From the NCBI GenBank assembly GCA_003112755.1, contig BFBT01000001.1, forward strand, positions 124,001-188,000: a DNA stretch of 64,000 bases, given 5' to 3'. The stretch comes from Lawsonibacter asaccharolyticus. GTDB lineage: Bacteria > Bacillota > Clostridia > Oscillospirales > Oscillospiraceae. A program made the position numbers and the translations under genes. This document shows, in pieces, positions 56,725 through 64,000 of this stretch. The first letter of the stretch is position 1, and each line of letters starts with the position of its first letter. The notes below the pieces were generated by a model. It was not told the DNA's origin and did no database searches. It saw only the letters and a program-made list of their open reading frames with translations.

Positions 56725-56796
56725 GCTGTTGGCTCACATCAGCGGGGCGGCCCGGACCGGCCGTTCTCCGCAATACTTAAAGGAGGTGCCGAACAT

Positions 56797-56964
56797 ATGG
56801 CAAGCAAGGCCGGTGCTCGCATCAAGATCACCCTGCGGTGCTCTGAGTGCAAGCAGAGAAACTACAACACCATGAAAAACAAGAAGAATACCCCCGACCG
56901 TCTGGAGCTGAACAAGTACTGCCCCTTCTGCAGAAAGCATACCGTCCACAACGAGACGAAGTAA
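56797..56964 (+). CDS. rpmG: Ribosomal protein L33
   Basis: The 55-residue protein begins [20 protein letters not shown] and keeps the zinc ligands CSEC and CPFCRKH, so it is the zinc-binding form. AAAGGAGGTG is an excellent ribosome site. It heads the conserved rpmG-secE-nusG order. The tRNA-Trp often found between rpmG and secE is absent here. Confidence 0.97.
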   Translation: MASKAGARIKITLRCSECKQRNYNTMKNKKNTPDRLELNKYCPFCRKHTVHNETK

Positions 56965-57003
56965 TGCGTCTCCAGATGGCTGAAAGGAAAGAAGGGTAAC
57001 TGA

Positions 57004-57306
57004 ATGTCTGAAAACGAAAAGATGGAGCAGGGCCAGGGCTCTGCCTCCGCTTCCGAAAAGGCCGACAAGGCGAAGAAGGACAAGAAGCCTGAAAAGCAGA
57101 AGAAGCCCAGTATTTTCGCCCGCATCGGCAAGTGGCTCAAGGACATGAAGAGCGAGCTGAAGAAGGTCCAGTGGCCCAGCTTCAAGCAGACGATGAACAA
57201 CACCGGGATCGTCATCCTCTGCGTCATCGTGGTGGGCATCTTCATCTGGCTCTTTGACGCGGTGGCCGGCGCTTTGATCGAGTTCCTGCTCGGCCTGTTC
57301 CGCTGA
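57004..57306 (+). CDS. secE: Preprotein translocase subunit SecE
   Basis: The 100-residue protein has a charged, Lys-rich N-terminal extension (about 1-35), the amphipathic SecY-clamping helix (DMKSELKKVQWPSFKQTMNN) and one membrane segment (about 68-88). It is part of the SecYEG channel. The order rpmG-secE-nusG confirms it. AAAGGAAAG is upstream of the start. Confidence 0.96.
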   Translation: MSENEKMEQGQGSASASEKADKAKKDKKPEKQKKPSIFARIGKWLKDMKSELKKVQWPSFKQTMNNTGIVILCVIVVGIFIWLFDAVAGALIEFLLGLFR

Positions 57307-57318
57307 TAGGTGGCGAAT

Positions 57319-57843
57319 ATGTCTGACGGCGCGCAGTGGTATGTGGTCCACACCTATTCCGGATACGAAAATACGGTGAAGGCCACCATTGAGAAGTACG
57401 TGGAAAACCGCGGTCTTCAGGATCTGATTCACGAGATCAGCATCCCCCTGGAGACCGTCACCGAGATCACAGACAACGGGCCCAAAGAGGTGGAGCGCAA
57501 GGTCTTCCCCGGCTATGTGCTGGTGAAGATGGTCATGACCGACGAGTGCTGGCACATCGTGCGCAACATTCGCGGCGTCACCGGCTTCCTGGGCTCCGGC
57601 AACAAGCCCATCCCCCTGTCTGAAAGTGACATCGCCGCCCTGGGCGTGGAGAAGCGCGAGATCGTGGTGGGCTACGAGGTGGGAGACAGCGTCAAGATCA
57701 CCGATGGCGCCCTGGAGTCCTTCCTGGGCACAGTGGAGGAGATCGACCTGGACCGCAGCAAGGTCCGTGTGGTGGTGTCCATGTTTGGACGGGAGACCCC
57801 CGTGGAGCTGGAACTGGACCAGGTGGAGCCTGTTAAAGCCTGA
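57319..57843 (+). CDS. nusG: Transcription termination/antitermination factor NusG
   Basis: The 174-residue protein begins MSDGAQWYVVHTYSGYENTV (NGN domain) and includes FPGYVLVKMVMTDECWHIVR and the C-terminal KOW motif (VGDSVKITDGALESFLGTVE). I chose ATG 57319, seven bases after AGGTGG, over a GTG at 57310. It modulates elongation and links RNA polymerase to ribosomes. Confidence 0.97.
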   Translation: MSDGAQWYVVHTYSGYENTVKATIEKYVENRGLQDLIHEISIPLETVTEITDNGPKEVERKVFPGYVLVKMVMTDECWHIVRNIRGVTGFLGSGNKPIPLSESDIAALGVEKREIVVGYEVGDSVKITDGALESFLGTVEEIDLDRSKVRVVVSMFGRETPVELELDQVEPVKA

Positions 57844-57982
57844 CCCATCGAAACACAATCCTGCCGCGTGCAGACGCGGCCCGTGGGAGGGACGGAACGG
57901 TCCGTCCCGCCAGTTGGACCCGCCGGGCACGGCCTGAGCTGGTCCATATCCAACCACATTTTTCATATGGAGGTGCTCTTTC
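57844..57982 (+). promoter_or_regulatory. Leader between nusG and rplK
   Basis: The 139-nt gap has two perfect hairpins: CCGCGT/ACGCGG (57864-57879) and GGGACGGA/TCCGTCCC (57889-57908). Neither has a U-run. They may be processing or regulatory sites for the L11/L1 part of the operon. Confidence 0.5.
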
Positions 57983-58408
57983 GTGGCACAGAAAGTAACT
58001 GGATACGTAAAACTTCAGATCCCCGCCGGCAAGGCGACGCCGGCCCCCCCTGTTGGCCCCGCTCTGGGCCAGCATGGCGTGAACATCGCCGCTTTCACCA
58101 AGGAATTCAATGAGCGGACCAAGAACGATGTGGGCATGATCATCCCCGTCATCATCACCGTCTACGCTGACCGTTCCTTCACTTTCATCACCAAGACCCC
58201 CCCCGCCGCCGTGCTCATCAAGAAGGCCTGCAGCATCGAGTCCGGCTCCGGTGTGCCCAACAAGACCAAGGTCGCTACCATCAGCAAGGAAGACGTGCGC
58301 AAGATCGCTGAGACCAAGATGCCCGACCTGAATGCCGCCAGCATCGAGGCCGCTATGAGCATGATCGCCGGTACTGCCCGCTCCATGGGCGTCGTCGTGG
58401 GCGAGTAA
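57983..58408 (+). CDS. rplK: Ribosomal protein L11
   Basis: The 141-residue protein starts at GTG 57983 (M)[18 protein letters not shown] with the conserved [20 protein letters not shown] and the C-terminal rRNA-binding [27 protein letters not shown] precedes it. It is followed at 14 bp by rplA. Confidence 0.97.
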   Translation: MAQKVTGYVKLQIPAGKATPAPPVGPALGQHGVNIAAFTKEFNERTKNDVGMIIPVIITVYADRSFTFITKTPPAAVLIKKACSIESGSGVPNKTKVATISKEDVRKIAETKMPDLNAASIEAAMSMIAGTARSMGVVVGE

Positions 58409-58422
58409 GGAGGGTGTGAACA

Positions 58423-59115
58423 ATGTTTAGAGGCAAGAAATATCAGGAGAGCGCCAAGCAGATCGACCGCGCTGCTCTGTACGATACCAATGAGGCCATG
58501 GAGCTGATCGTCAAGACCGCTCCCGCCAAGTTCGACGAGACCGTCGAGCTCCATGTGAAGCTGGGCGTTGACTCCCGTCACGCCGACCAGCAGGTCCGCG
58601 GCGCCATCGTGCTGCCCCACGGCACCGGCAAGACCCAGCGCGTGCTGGTCTTCGCCAAGGCCGCCAAGGCGGACGAGGCCAAGGCCGCCGGCGCCGACTA
58701 TGTGGGCGAGATGGACCTGGTGGAGAAGATCCAGAAGGAAAACTGGTTCGACTTCGACGTGGTGGTCGCCACCCCCGACATGATGGGCGTGGTGGGCCGT
58801 CTGGGTAAGGTGCTGGGTCCCAAGGGCCTGATGCCCTCTCCCAAGGCCGGCACTGTCACCATGGATGTGACCAAGGCCGTCAACGAGATCAAGGCCGGTA
58901 AGGTGGAGTACCGCCTGGACAAGACCAATATCATCCACTGCCCCATCGGCAAGGTGTCCTTCGGCGCTGAGAAGCTCTCCGAGAACTTCAACGCCATCAT
59001 GGGCGCTATCGTAAAGGCCAAGCCCGCCGCTGCCAAGGGCCAGTACATCAAGAGCTGCGTGGTGGCTTCCACCATGGGCCCCGGTGTCAAAGTCAACGGC
59101 GCGAAGCTGATGTGA
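58423..59115 (+). CDS. rplA: Ribosomal protein L1
   Basis: The 230-residue protein begins [20 protein letters not shown] and contains the signature KLGKVLGP in [20 protein letters not shown], plus [30 protein letters not shown] lies before the ATG. L1 usually represses its own operon by binding the leader mRNA. A terminator follows at 59128-59169. Confidence 0.98.
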   Translation: MFRGKKYQESAKQIDRAALYDTNEAMELIVKTAPAKFDETVELHVKLGVDSRHADQQVRGAIVLPHGTGKTQRVLVFAKAAKADEAKAAGADYVGEMDLVEKIQKENWFDFDVVVATPDMMGVVGRLGKVLGPKGLMPSPKAGTVTMDVTKAVNEIKAGKVEYRLDKTNIIHCPIGKVSFGAEKLSENFNAIMGAIVKAKPAAAKGQYIKSCVVASTMGPGVKVNGAKLM

Positions 59116-59127
59116 TCATCTGATTGC

Positions 59128-59169
59128 CCTCCCCCGCAGTTTCCCGGGGACTGCGGGGGAGGCTTTCTT
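59128..59169 (+). terminator. Terminator after rplA
   Basis: CCTCCCCCGCAGT (59128-59140) and its complement (59150-59162) form a 13-bp stem followed by CTTTCTT. Confidence 0.85.
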
Positions 59170-59207
59170 CCCTGTGCATCAGATTTTTTAAATTTTCGGA
59201 AAAGTCC

Positions 59208-59236
59208 TTGACTTTCCCTCCTTTTTCGGATATACT
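59208..59236 (+). promoter_or_regulatory. Promoter of rplJL
   Basis: TTGACT (59208-59213) and TATACT (59231-59236) are 17 bp apart. Confidence 0.85.
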
Positions 59237-59242
59237 ATCATC

Positions 59243-59397
59243 TGCGTTCAAAGACAGCAGGCGGCGCAAGTGGAAGTCCTGCCGAGGATGCAGCCAGAAA
59301 CATGATCCATATTGTGTTTTTACGCTGTTTTCACGCTTTGGGCGCGGAAAACAGCGTTTTTTCGCGTTTCCCACTATTCTCTGGAGGTGAACCCAAA
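59243..59397 (+). promoter_or_regulatory. Ribosomal protein L10 leader with attenuator
   Basis: AGACAGCAGG (around 59252-59261) with GTCCTGCCGAGG (59276-59287) matches the conserved core of the L10(L12)4-binding leader known from Firmicutes. A terminator stem (59322-59331 with 59348-59357) followed by TTTTTT ends the leader before rplJ. Excess L10-L7/L12 complex should stop transcription here. Confidence 0.85.
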
Positions 59398-59943
59398 ATG
59401 CCTAACGCATCTGTTCTGGAACAGAAGAAAGCCATTGTGGCTGAACTGACCGAAAAGCTGCAGAACGCCGCCAGCGGTGTGCTGGTGGATTACAAGGGCA
59501 TCACCGTGGCTGAGGATACCGCTCTGCGCAACGAGCTCCGCAAGAACAACGTGGAGTACGCTGTCGTCAAGAACACCCTCACCCGCTTTGCTGCTCAGAA
59601 TGCCGGCCTGGGCGATCTGTCCGACTCCCTGAATGGCACTACTTCTCTCGCCATCAGCCACGAGGACCCCATCGCTCCCATGCGCGTCATCAACAAGTTC
59701 GCCAAGCAGTTCAACGGCGCCAAGTTCGTCATCAAGGCCGGCTTCATGGACGGCAAGATCCTTCCCCTGGATGAGATCAACGCCATGGCCGAGCTGCCCT
59801 CCAAGGAGGTCCTGCAGGCCCAGGTCCTGGGCACCATGCTGGCCCCCATCACCAGCCTGGCCATCGTCCTGAAGGCCATTGCCGAGGAGAAGGGCGGCTT
59901 CGTAGAGGCCGCTGCCGAGCCCGAGGCCGCCCCCGCCGAGTAA
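59398..59943 (+). CDS. rplJ: Ribosomal protein L10
   Basis: The 181-residue protein begins MPNASVLEQKKAIVAELTEK and has VLVDYKGITVAEDTALRNEL, AVVKNTLTRFA and a C-terminal helix that binds L7/L12 dimers. The acidic tail (EPEAAPAE) is normal. GGAGGTGA precedes the ATG at 59398; longer frames run into the leader and are rejected. Confidence 0.97.
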   Translation: MPNASVLEQKKAIVAELTEKLQNAASGVLVDYKGITVAEDTALRNELRKNNVEYAVVKNTLTRFAAQNAGLGDLSDSLNGTTSLAISHEDPIAPMRVINKFAKQFNGAKFVIKAGFMDGKILPLDEINAMAELPSKEVLQAQVLGTMLAPITSLAIVLKAIAEEKGGFVEAAAEPEAAPAE

Positions 59944-59998
59944 GTATCGGCACCCATAACATTTTGACTGAAAACAACTTTTAGGAGGTACATTCATT

Positions 59999-60379
59999 AT
60001 GGCTAGCGAGAAGATTACCGCTCTGATTGAGGAAGTCAAGGGCCTGACCGTTCTGGAGCTGTCCGAGCTGGTGCATGCCCTGGAGGACGAGTTCGGCGTT
60101 TCCGCCGCCGCTATGGCCGCTCCCGCTGCTGGTGCCGGCGCTGCCGCTCCCGCTGCTGAGGAGAAGACCGAGTTTGACGTGGTCCTGGCCAGCTTTGACG
60201 CCGCCGCTAAGATCAAGGTCATCAAGGCTGTCCGTGAGATCACCGGCCTGGGCCTGGCTGAGGCCAAGGCTATGGTCGAGGGCGCTCCCAAGACTCTGAA
60301 GGAGGCTGTCTCCAAGGATGAGGCCGAGGAGCTGAAGAAGAAGCTGGAAGAGGCCGGCGCCAAGGTCGAGCTGAAGTAA
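59999..60379 (+). CDS. rplL: Ribosomal protein L7/L12
   Basis: The 126-residue protein has the N-terminal dimerisation region ([20 protein letters not shown]), an Ala-rich hinge and the C-terminal factor-binding domain ([40 protein letters not shown]). AGGAGGTA precedes the ATG. It follows rplJ as usual. Confidence 0.98.
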   Translation: MASEKITALIEEVKGLTVLELSELVHALEDEFGVSAAAMAAPAAGAGAAAPAAEEKTEFDVVLASFDAAAKIKVIKAVREITGLGLAEAKAMVEGAPKTLKEAVSKDEAEELKKKLEEAGAKVELK

Positions 60380-60401
60380 GCTTTTCCCCAGACAGAAGTC
60401 A

Positions 60402-60445
60402 ACGGGCCCCAGGGCAAAATGCCCCGGGGCCCGTTTTTTCTTTTT
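60402..60445 (+). terminator. Terminator of rplJL
   Basis: ACGGGCCCC (60402-60410) pairs with GGGGCCCGT (60426-60434); TTTTTTCTTTTT follows. Confidence 0.9.
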
Positions 60446-60527
60446 CTCCCTCTGTCCTCCGCCGCTGTTTCGTGTTATCCTAGTACCATCACAGCATCCC
60501 CGATCTTAATAATGGGAGGAATCCATC

Positions 60528-61088
60528 ATGCGGAAAAATTTTGGCCCCAAGCCCTACCTCTATCCCCAGCCGGTGCTGATCATCGCCACCTATGGAGAGG
60601 ACGGGACCCCAGATGCCATGAACGCCGCCTGGGGCGGGATCAGCGACAGCAACCGTGTCGCTATGTATCTAAGCGCGGGACACAAGACCGTACAGAACAT
60701 TCTGTCCCGAAAGGCTTTCACTGTAAGCATGGCGGACGAGGACCATGTGGTGGAGTGTGACTATGTGGGTATCGTGTCCGCCAACCAGGTGCCTGACAAG
60801 CTGGCCCGAGCCGGTCTCCACACCACCATAAGCCAGTTTGTGGACGCCCCCCTCATTGACGAACTGCCAATGGCGCTGGAGTGCCGGTTTCTCAGCTTTG
60901 ACGAGGAGACGGAGCTGCTCCTGGGGGAGATCATCAACGTCAGCGCCGAGGAGTACATCCTGGGGGAAGATGGGAAGATCGATCCCGCCAAGCTGCGCCC
61001 CATCTCCTTCGACCCGGTCAATCACGACTATCTGGCCCTGGGAGAGAAGGTGGGCCGCGCTTTCCAGGATGGAAAAAGGCTAAAGTGA
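60528..61088 (+). CDS. Flavin reductase-like (FMN-binding split barrel) protein
   Basis: The 186-residue protein begins MRKNFGPKPYLYPQPVLIIA and has NAAWGGISDSNRVAMYLSAG and KAFTVSMADEDHVVECDYVG, as in flavin reductases and flavoredoxins of the DIM6/NTAB type. It probably binds FMN and transfers electrons. GGGAGG lies about 10 nt before the ATG. It is a separate transcription unit. Confidence 0.88.
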   Translation: MRKNFGPKPYLYPQPVLIIATYGEDGTPDAMNAAWGGISDSNRVAMYLSAGHKTVQNILSRKAFTVSMADEDHVVECDYVGIVSANQVPDKLARAGLHTTISQFVDAPLIDELPMALECRFLSFDEETELLLGEIINVSAEEYILGEDGKIDPAKLRPISFDPVNHDYLALGEKVGRAFQDGKRLK

Positions 61089-61130
61089 GCTCTCCGGGAG
61101 GGGTTTGGGGCCCTTTCTGGAGCGGCCGCC

Positions 61131-62666
61131 TTATTTCCGCAGCCGGAACACCTGGCTGAGATAGACTCCCTGGGCGCTCAGGGCGGCCAGATACAGCACT
61201 CCGCCGAAGAGTAGGCTGGCCGCCCCGCCTGCCAGCAGGGAGACGCCGCTGTCCTTCAGCCACCGAAAGAGGAGGTTGGAGGTCAGGGCCGCCAGCAGTG
61301 CGGCCAGCCCCGGCGCGGTCACCCACCGGAACAGGCTGGGCCGCAGCCCGGTGTAACGCACCACCAGCCAGCCGTTGAGCAGGGCCCCCGCCGCTGCTGA
61401 GACCAGAGTCCCCGCCACGAAGCCGCGGATGCCCACCCCCGGGAGGCCCACGGTGAAGGTGAAGGCCAGCTGTATGCCGTCACAGATCAGGTCCGCCATG
61501 GCGTGGCTCCCCGGCCGTCCCACGCCGTTGAGCACGCCCCCAAGGGTGGACTGGTAGCAGCTCAGCGCCATGGCCGCCGCCAGGGGGAGCAGGTGTTCCC
61601 CCGCCGAGGGCTGACCGAACATCACCCGGGCCAGGTCCGGCCCAAGCACCACCATCAGCGCCATGGAGGGAAGAATGAGCACCGACACCGCCAGCATGGC
61701 CCGCCCGGCCCGCCTCCTCACCTCTTCCGGGCGGTCTAGTGCCGTGGAGTAGGCCAGCCTGGGGACCAGCACCAGATTCAGCGCCCCCAGAAAGACAGTG
61801 GGCAGGGCCAGCATGGGCAGGGTCATCCCGCACACCACGCCGAACTCCGACATGGCCGCCGCCCGGTCCATGCCGCTCTCCACAAGCTTCTGTGGGATAA
61901 GGGCGGCGTTCACCGCCGACATCAGATTACCCAGCAGGGCGGTGGCCCCCACAGGGACGGCGATGGAGGTCACCCGCCGGGCCAGAGTCCCGCCCCGCTC
62001 CCCCGGCCCCGTCCGGCCGATCCGCGCCATCCGCCGGCGGTAGAGCACTGTCAGCGCCACGGCGGAAAAGATCTCACAAATCACCATGCCGGTGACGATC
62101 AGCCCCACCGTCCGCTCTGGGTTCTGGGGCAGAAACAGCACCAGCAGCCCCAGCACCGCCGCCGCCCGGATGAACTGCTCCATCAGCTCCACGACAGCAG
62201 GCGGGCGGACCACTCCGGTCCCATAGAAAAAGTGCTTGTGGATGTTCTCCACCCCGGTGAGAGCCACGCAGGGCAGCAGCAGGATCAGCCCCAGCTGGGT
62301 CCGGGCATCCCCCAGCAGATAGACCGAGATGGGGTCATAGAAGGCCACCACTGCCGCCGATACCGGCAGGAGCCCCACTCCCAGGGCGGTGAGGCACATC
62401 CGCCTGGTCTGCGCCACTCCCTTTCCGTTTCCCAGGGCCAGATACTGGGAGCTGAGGTTGGACATGGCTGCGGTCAGCCCCACAGCGGTGAGGGACAGCA
62501 GTACCGAGCACACCGGCATCAACAGCTGATACAGCCCCATCACCTCCGCCCCCACCAGCCGGGACAGGGCCACCCGGTAACAGAACGACAGCCCCTGTGA
62601 TACCGCCGCCAAGGCGGTCAGAAACAGGGCGCTGCTTCCAGCGGACCATTCATCGTGACGCAGCAA
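61131..62666 (-). CDS. spoVB: SpoVB-like polysaccharide flippase (MOP superfamily)
   Basis: The product is about 511 residues from TTG 62666 (LRHDEWSAGSSALFLTALAA), which has GGGGAGGAGG 8 nt upstream. An ATG at 62735 would add a charged 23-residue tail without a ribosome site. It has 12-14 membrane segments and matches SpoVB/MurJ-type flippases (YRVALSRLVGAEVMGLYQLL, then MPVCSVLLSLTAVGLTAAMS). SpoVB is needed for spore cortex formation in Bacillus. General peptidoglycan or polysaccharide flipping is the alternative. Confidence 0.85.
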   Translation of the reverse strand: MLRHDEWSAGSSALFLTALAAVSQGLSFCYRVALSRLVGAEVMGLYQLLMPVCSVLLSLTAVGLTAAMSNLSSQYLALGNGKGVAQTRRMCLTALGVGLLPVSAAVVAFYDPISVYLLGDARTQLGLILLLPCVALTGVENIHKHFFYGTGVVRPPAVVELMEQFIRAAAVLGLLVLFLPQNPERTVGLIVTGMVICEIFSAVALTVLYRRRMARIGRTGPGERGGTLARRVTSIAVPVGATALLGNLMSAVNAALIPQKLVESGMDRAAAMSEFGVVCGMTLPMLALPTVFLGALNLVLVPRLAYSTALDRPEEVRRRAGRAMLAVSVLILPSMALMVVLGPDLARVMFGQPSAGEHLLPLAAAMALSCYQSTLGGVLNGVGRPGSHAMADLICDGIQLAFTFTVGLPGVGIRGFVAGTLVSAAAGALLNGWLVVRYTGLRPSLFRWVTAPGLAALLAALTSNLLFRWLKDSGVSLLAGGAASLLFGGVLYLAALSAQGVYLSQVFRLRK

Positions 62667-62956
62667 ATCCAGTCCCTCCTCCCCGCCCCAGCGGGCGGTC
62701 CTCCCTTCACTGTATTCACGCCGCCGCCCCGCCATTCCTGCAAGAAATTCGTTATCTTTTTCACATATTTCTCTCGTTCCAGGGGAGAATCATGCCTGAA
62801 TTGACCAAAAACTGGCGTATCTTTACCTTTGTCACCAGACGCCTTGCTTCCGCCCGGGAAATCGTTTATAGTACGATTAAGAAAGAGATCCCGCCCCCTT
62901 TATCCCCGTGATTTTCTGGAAGAAGAATGAGACACTGTAAAAAGGAGGATACCCCT
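62667..62956. other. Divergent region between spoVB and crt
   Basis: About 290 bp: the spoVB N-terminal alternative, and on the right the crt promoter at 62844-62872. No further gene or RNA is apparent. Confidence 0.5.
62844..62872 (+). promoter_or_regulatory. Promoter of the crt-hbd cluster
   Basis: TTGCTT (62844-62849) and TATAGT (62867-62872) are 17 bp apart. Confidence 0.75.
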
Positions 62957-63733
62957 ATGGCTTTTGTAGAATTTGAGCAACGCGGCCACGTGGGCCTCAT
63001 CACCATCAACCGCCCGGAAGTCCTGAACGCCCTGAACCTGGAGGTCATCGAACAGCTGGACGATATCCTGCTGCGCGCAGAATCCCAGGAGGATGTCCAC
63101 GTCATCGTTATCACCGGCGCCGGACGCTCCTTCGTGGCCGGTGCCGACATCGGCGAGATGGTCAACTATACCGCCGACGACGCCAAGCGCTTCAGCCATC
63201 ATGGAAACAATACCATGATGCACATCACCCGCTTCCCCAGCCCGGTGATCGCCGCAGTCAACGGCTTCGCCCTGGGCGGCGGCTGTGAGCTGGCCATGTC
63301 CTGCGACATTCGGGTAGCCAGTGAAAAGGCAACCTTCGGCATGCCTGAGGTTGGGCTGGGCATCACTCCCGGTTTCGGCGGCACCCAGCGCCTTCAGCGC
63401 ATCGTAGGCATGTCCACCGCCATGGAGCTGGTGCTCACCAGCCGCACCATCGACGCCCAAGAGGCCCTTCAGATCGGTTTGGTCAAGCATGTCTACCCTG
63501 CCGACGTGATGCTGGACAAGGCTCTGGAGCTCGCCGACCTGATCGCCTCCCGCCCCCAGGTGGCAGTCCGCCAGGCCAAGCAGGCCATCCGCATCGGCAA
63601 ACAGATCGACATCAACTCCGCCATCGCCTTTGAGTCAGAGGCCTTCGGCCTGTGCTTTTCCACTGAGGACCAGAAGGACGCCATGCACGCCTTCCTGAAC
63701 AAGGAGAAGATCACCACCTTCAAAAACCGCTGA
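62957..63733 (+). CDS. crt: 3-hydroxybutyryl-CoA dehydratase (crotonase)
   Basis: The 258-residue enoyl-CoA hydratase-fold enzyme begins MAFVEFEQRGHVGLITINRP. The oxyanion-hole segments GAGRSFVAGADIGEMV (about 58-73) and NGFALGGGCELAMSCDIR (about 102-119) are intact, and the two catalytic Glu lie in GGGCELA and MPEVGLGITPGFGGTQR. It dehydrates 3-hydroxybutyryl-CoA in butyrate synthesis. AAAGGAGG stands before the ATG. It is followed by hbd, the preceding step. Confidence 0.93.
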   Translation: MAFVEFEQRGHVGLITINRPEVLNALNLEVIEQLDDILLRAESQEDVHVIVITGAGRSFVAGADIGEMVNYTADDAKRFSHHGNNTMMHITRFPSPVIAAVNGFALGGGCELAMSCDIRVASEKATFGMPEVGLGITPGFGGTQRLQRIVGMSTAMELVLTSRTIDAQEALQIGLVKHVYPADVMLDKALELADLIASRPQVAVRQAKQAIRIGKQIDINSAIAFESEAFGLCFSTEDQKDAMHAFLNKEKITTFKNR

Positions 63734-63805
63734 ATCCGTTCCGCCGCCCCAGCGGCAGGGCGCTTTCCCAATATCACTTCTGAAAGACAAGGAGATCGAG
63801 ATGTC

Positions 63806-64000
63806 ATGAAAAAAATCGTAGTTGTAGGCGGCGGCACCATGGGCCTGGACATCGCCCACACCTTTGCTCGCAGCGGCCATGCCGTCGTGGTCCGGGAGAT
63901 CAGCGATGAGCTGGCGGAGAAGTCTCACAGCCGGCTGGTGGCCGCGCTGGATAAGCTGGTGGCCAGAGGCAAGATGGACGAGGCCAAGAGGGCCGAGATC
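63806..64000 (+). CDS. hbd: 3-hydroxybutyryl-CoA dehydrogenase, 5' part only
   Basis: The first 65 codons read MKKIVVVGGGTMGLDIAHTF then ARSGHAVVVREIS, the NAD-binding GxGxxG Rossmann fold of 3-hydroxyacyl-CoA dehydrogenases; the window cuts the rest. AAGGAG lies 11 nt upstream of ATG 63806; an ATG at 63801 is followed at once by a stop. With crt it forms the start of a butyrate-pathway cluster. Confidence 0.9.
   Translation, partial: MKKIVVVGGGTMGLDIAHTFARSGHAVVVREISDELAEKSHSRLVAALDKLVARGKMDEAKRAEI

Noticed and set aside
1..64000. CRISPR arrays, tRNA and rRNA genes, complete insertion sequences or prophage
   Set aside because: No regularly spaced repeats, no tRNA-like TTCGANTC arms with matching stems, and no transposase other than the RAYT and the lone integrase were seen by eye. 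tRNAscan-SE and a repeat finder would settle it.

Overview
This window looks like a chromosome segment of a high-GC, anaerobic, spore-forming member of the Clostridia, most like an Oscillospiraceae gut bacterium of the Flavonifractor / Intestinimonas / Lawsonibacter kind (inferred from gene content, not from a search). The grounds are Firmicutes-type Shine-Dalgarno sites, T-box leaders, a spoIIA operon and a SpoVB-like flippase, the IreB family, a crotonase/3-hydroxybutyryl-CoA dehydrogenase pair typical of butyrate formation, and frequent TTG or GTG starts. No tRNA, rRNA or CRISPR array was found.

Layout. 1-7 kb: an ECF vitamin transporter fragment, then a five-gene polyamine operon on the minus strand (arginine decarboxylase, spermidine synthase, agmatinase family, carboxy(nor)spermidine dehydrogenase and decarboxylase) behind a strong promoter and a 390-nt leader ending in an intrinsic terminator. 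7-19.4 kb: DUF523, IreB, an HTH-membrane regulator, pheST under a Phe T-box, an exported protein, an FAD dehydrogenase, a solitary tyrosine integrase and a PiT-type transporter whose ribosome site lies in a hairpin. 19.4-22.7 kb: a TrpXYZ-type ABC importer under a T-box with a UGG specifier. 22.8-29.7 kb: TspO, HlyIII, a TetR regulator with a small membrane protein, recD2, small membrane proteins, an XRE regulator with a divergent small gene, and a GNAT enzyme. 29.9-39.1 kb: uvrA, a second XRE/small-gene module broken by an amber codon, ybaK, a RAYT transposase carrying two REP-like palindromes inside its own reading frame, uvrB with a LexA-type box in its promoter, radC and pyrE, whose 3' end is duplicated downstream.

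39.4-54 kb: an AEC transporter, a KdpDE-like two-component system without kdpFABC, two tandem PH-like membrane paralogues, the spoIIA operon (sigma F), a copper module (promoter with a CsoR operator, copA fused to a CopZ-like domain, csoR), a split TauE/SafE pair, XpaC, a VanW-family protein and DUF2461. 54.1-54.6 kb: a gene-free, lower-GC stretch with its own promoter and a perfect terminator, the best candidate here for an undescribed structured RNA. 54.8-64 kb: EFR1 ferrodoxin, a monooxygenase-like protein, ruvX, then rpmG-secE-nusG-rplK-rplA, an L10 leader with rplJ-rplL, a flavin reductase, spoVB and the start of a butyrate-pathway cluster cut by the window end.

The main functional groups are polyamine synthesis, amino-acid-sensing leaders (Phe and Trp T-boxes), DNA repair (uvrA, uvrB, recD2, radC, ruvX), copper homeostasis, sporulation control and the translation apparatus. 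Coordinates of non-coding features come from reading the bases directly; no folding, homology or covariance computation was run.
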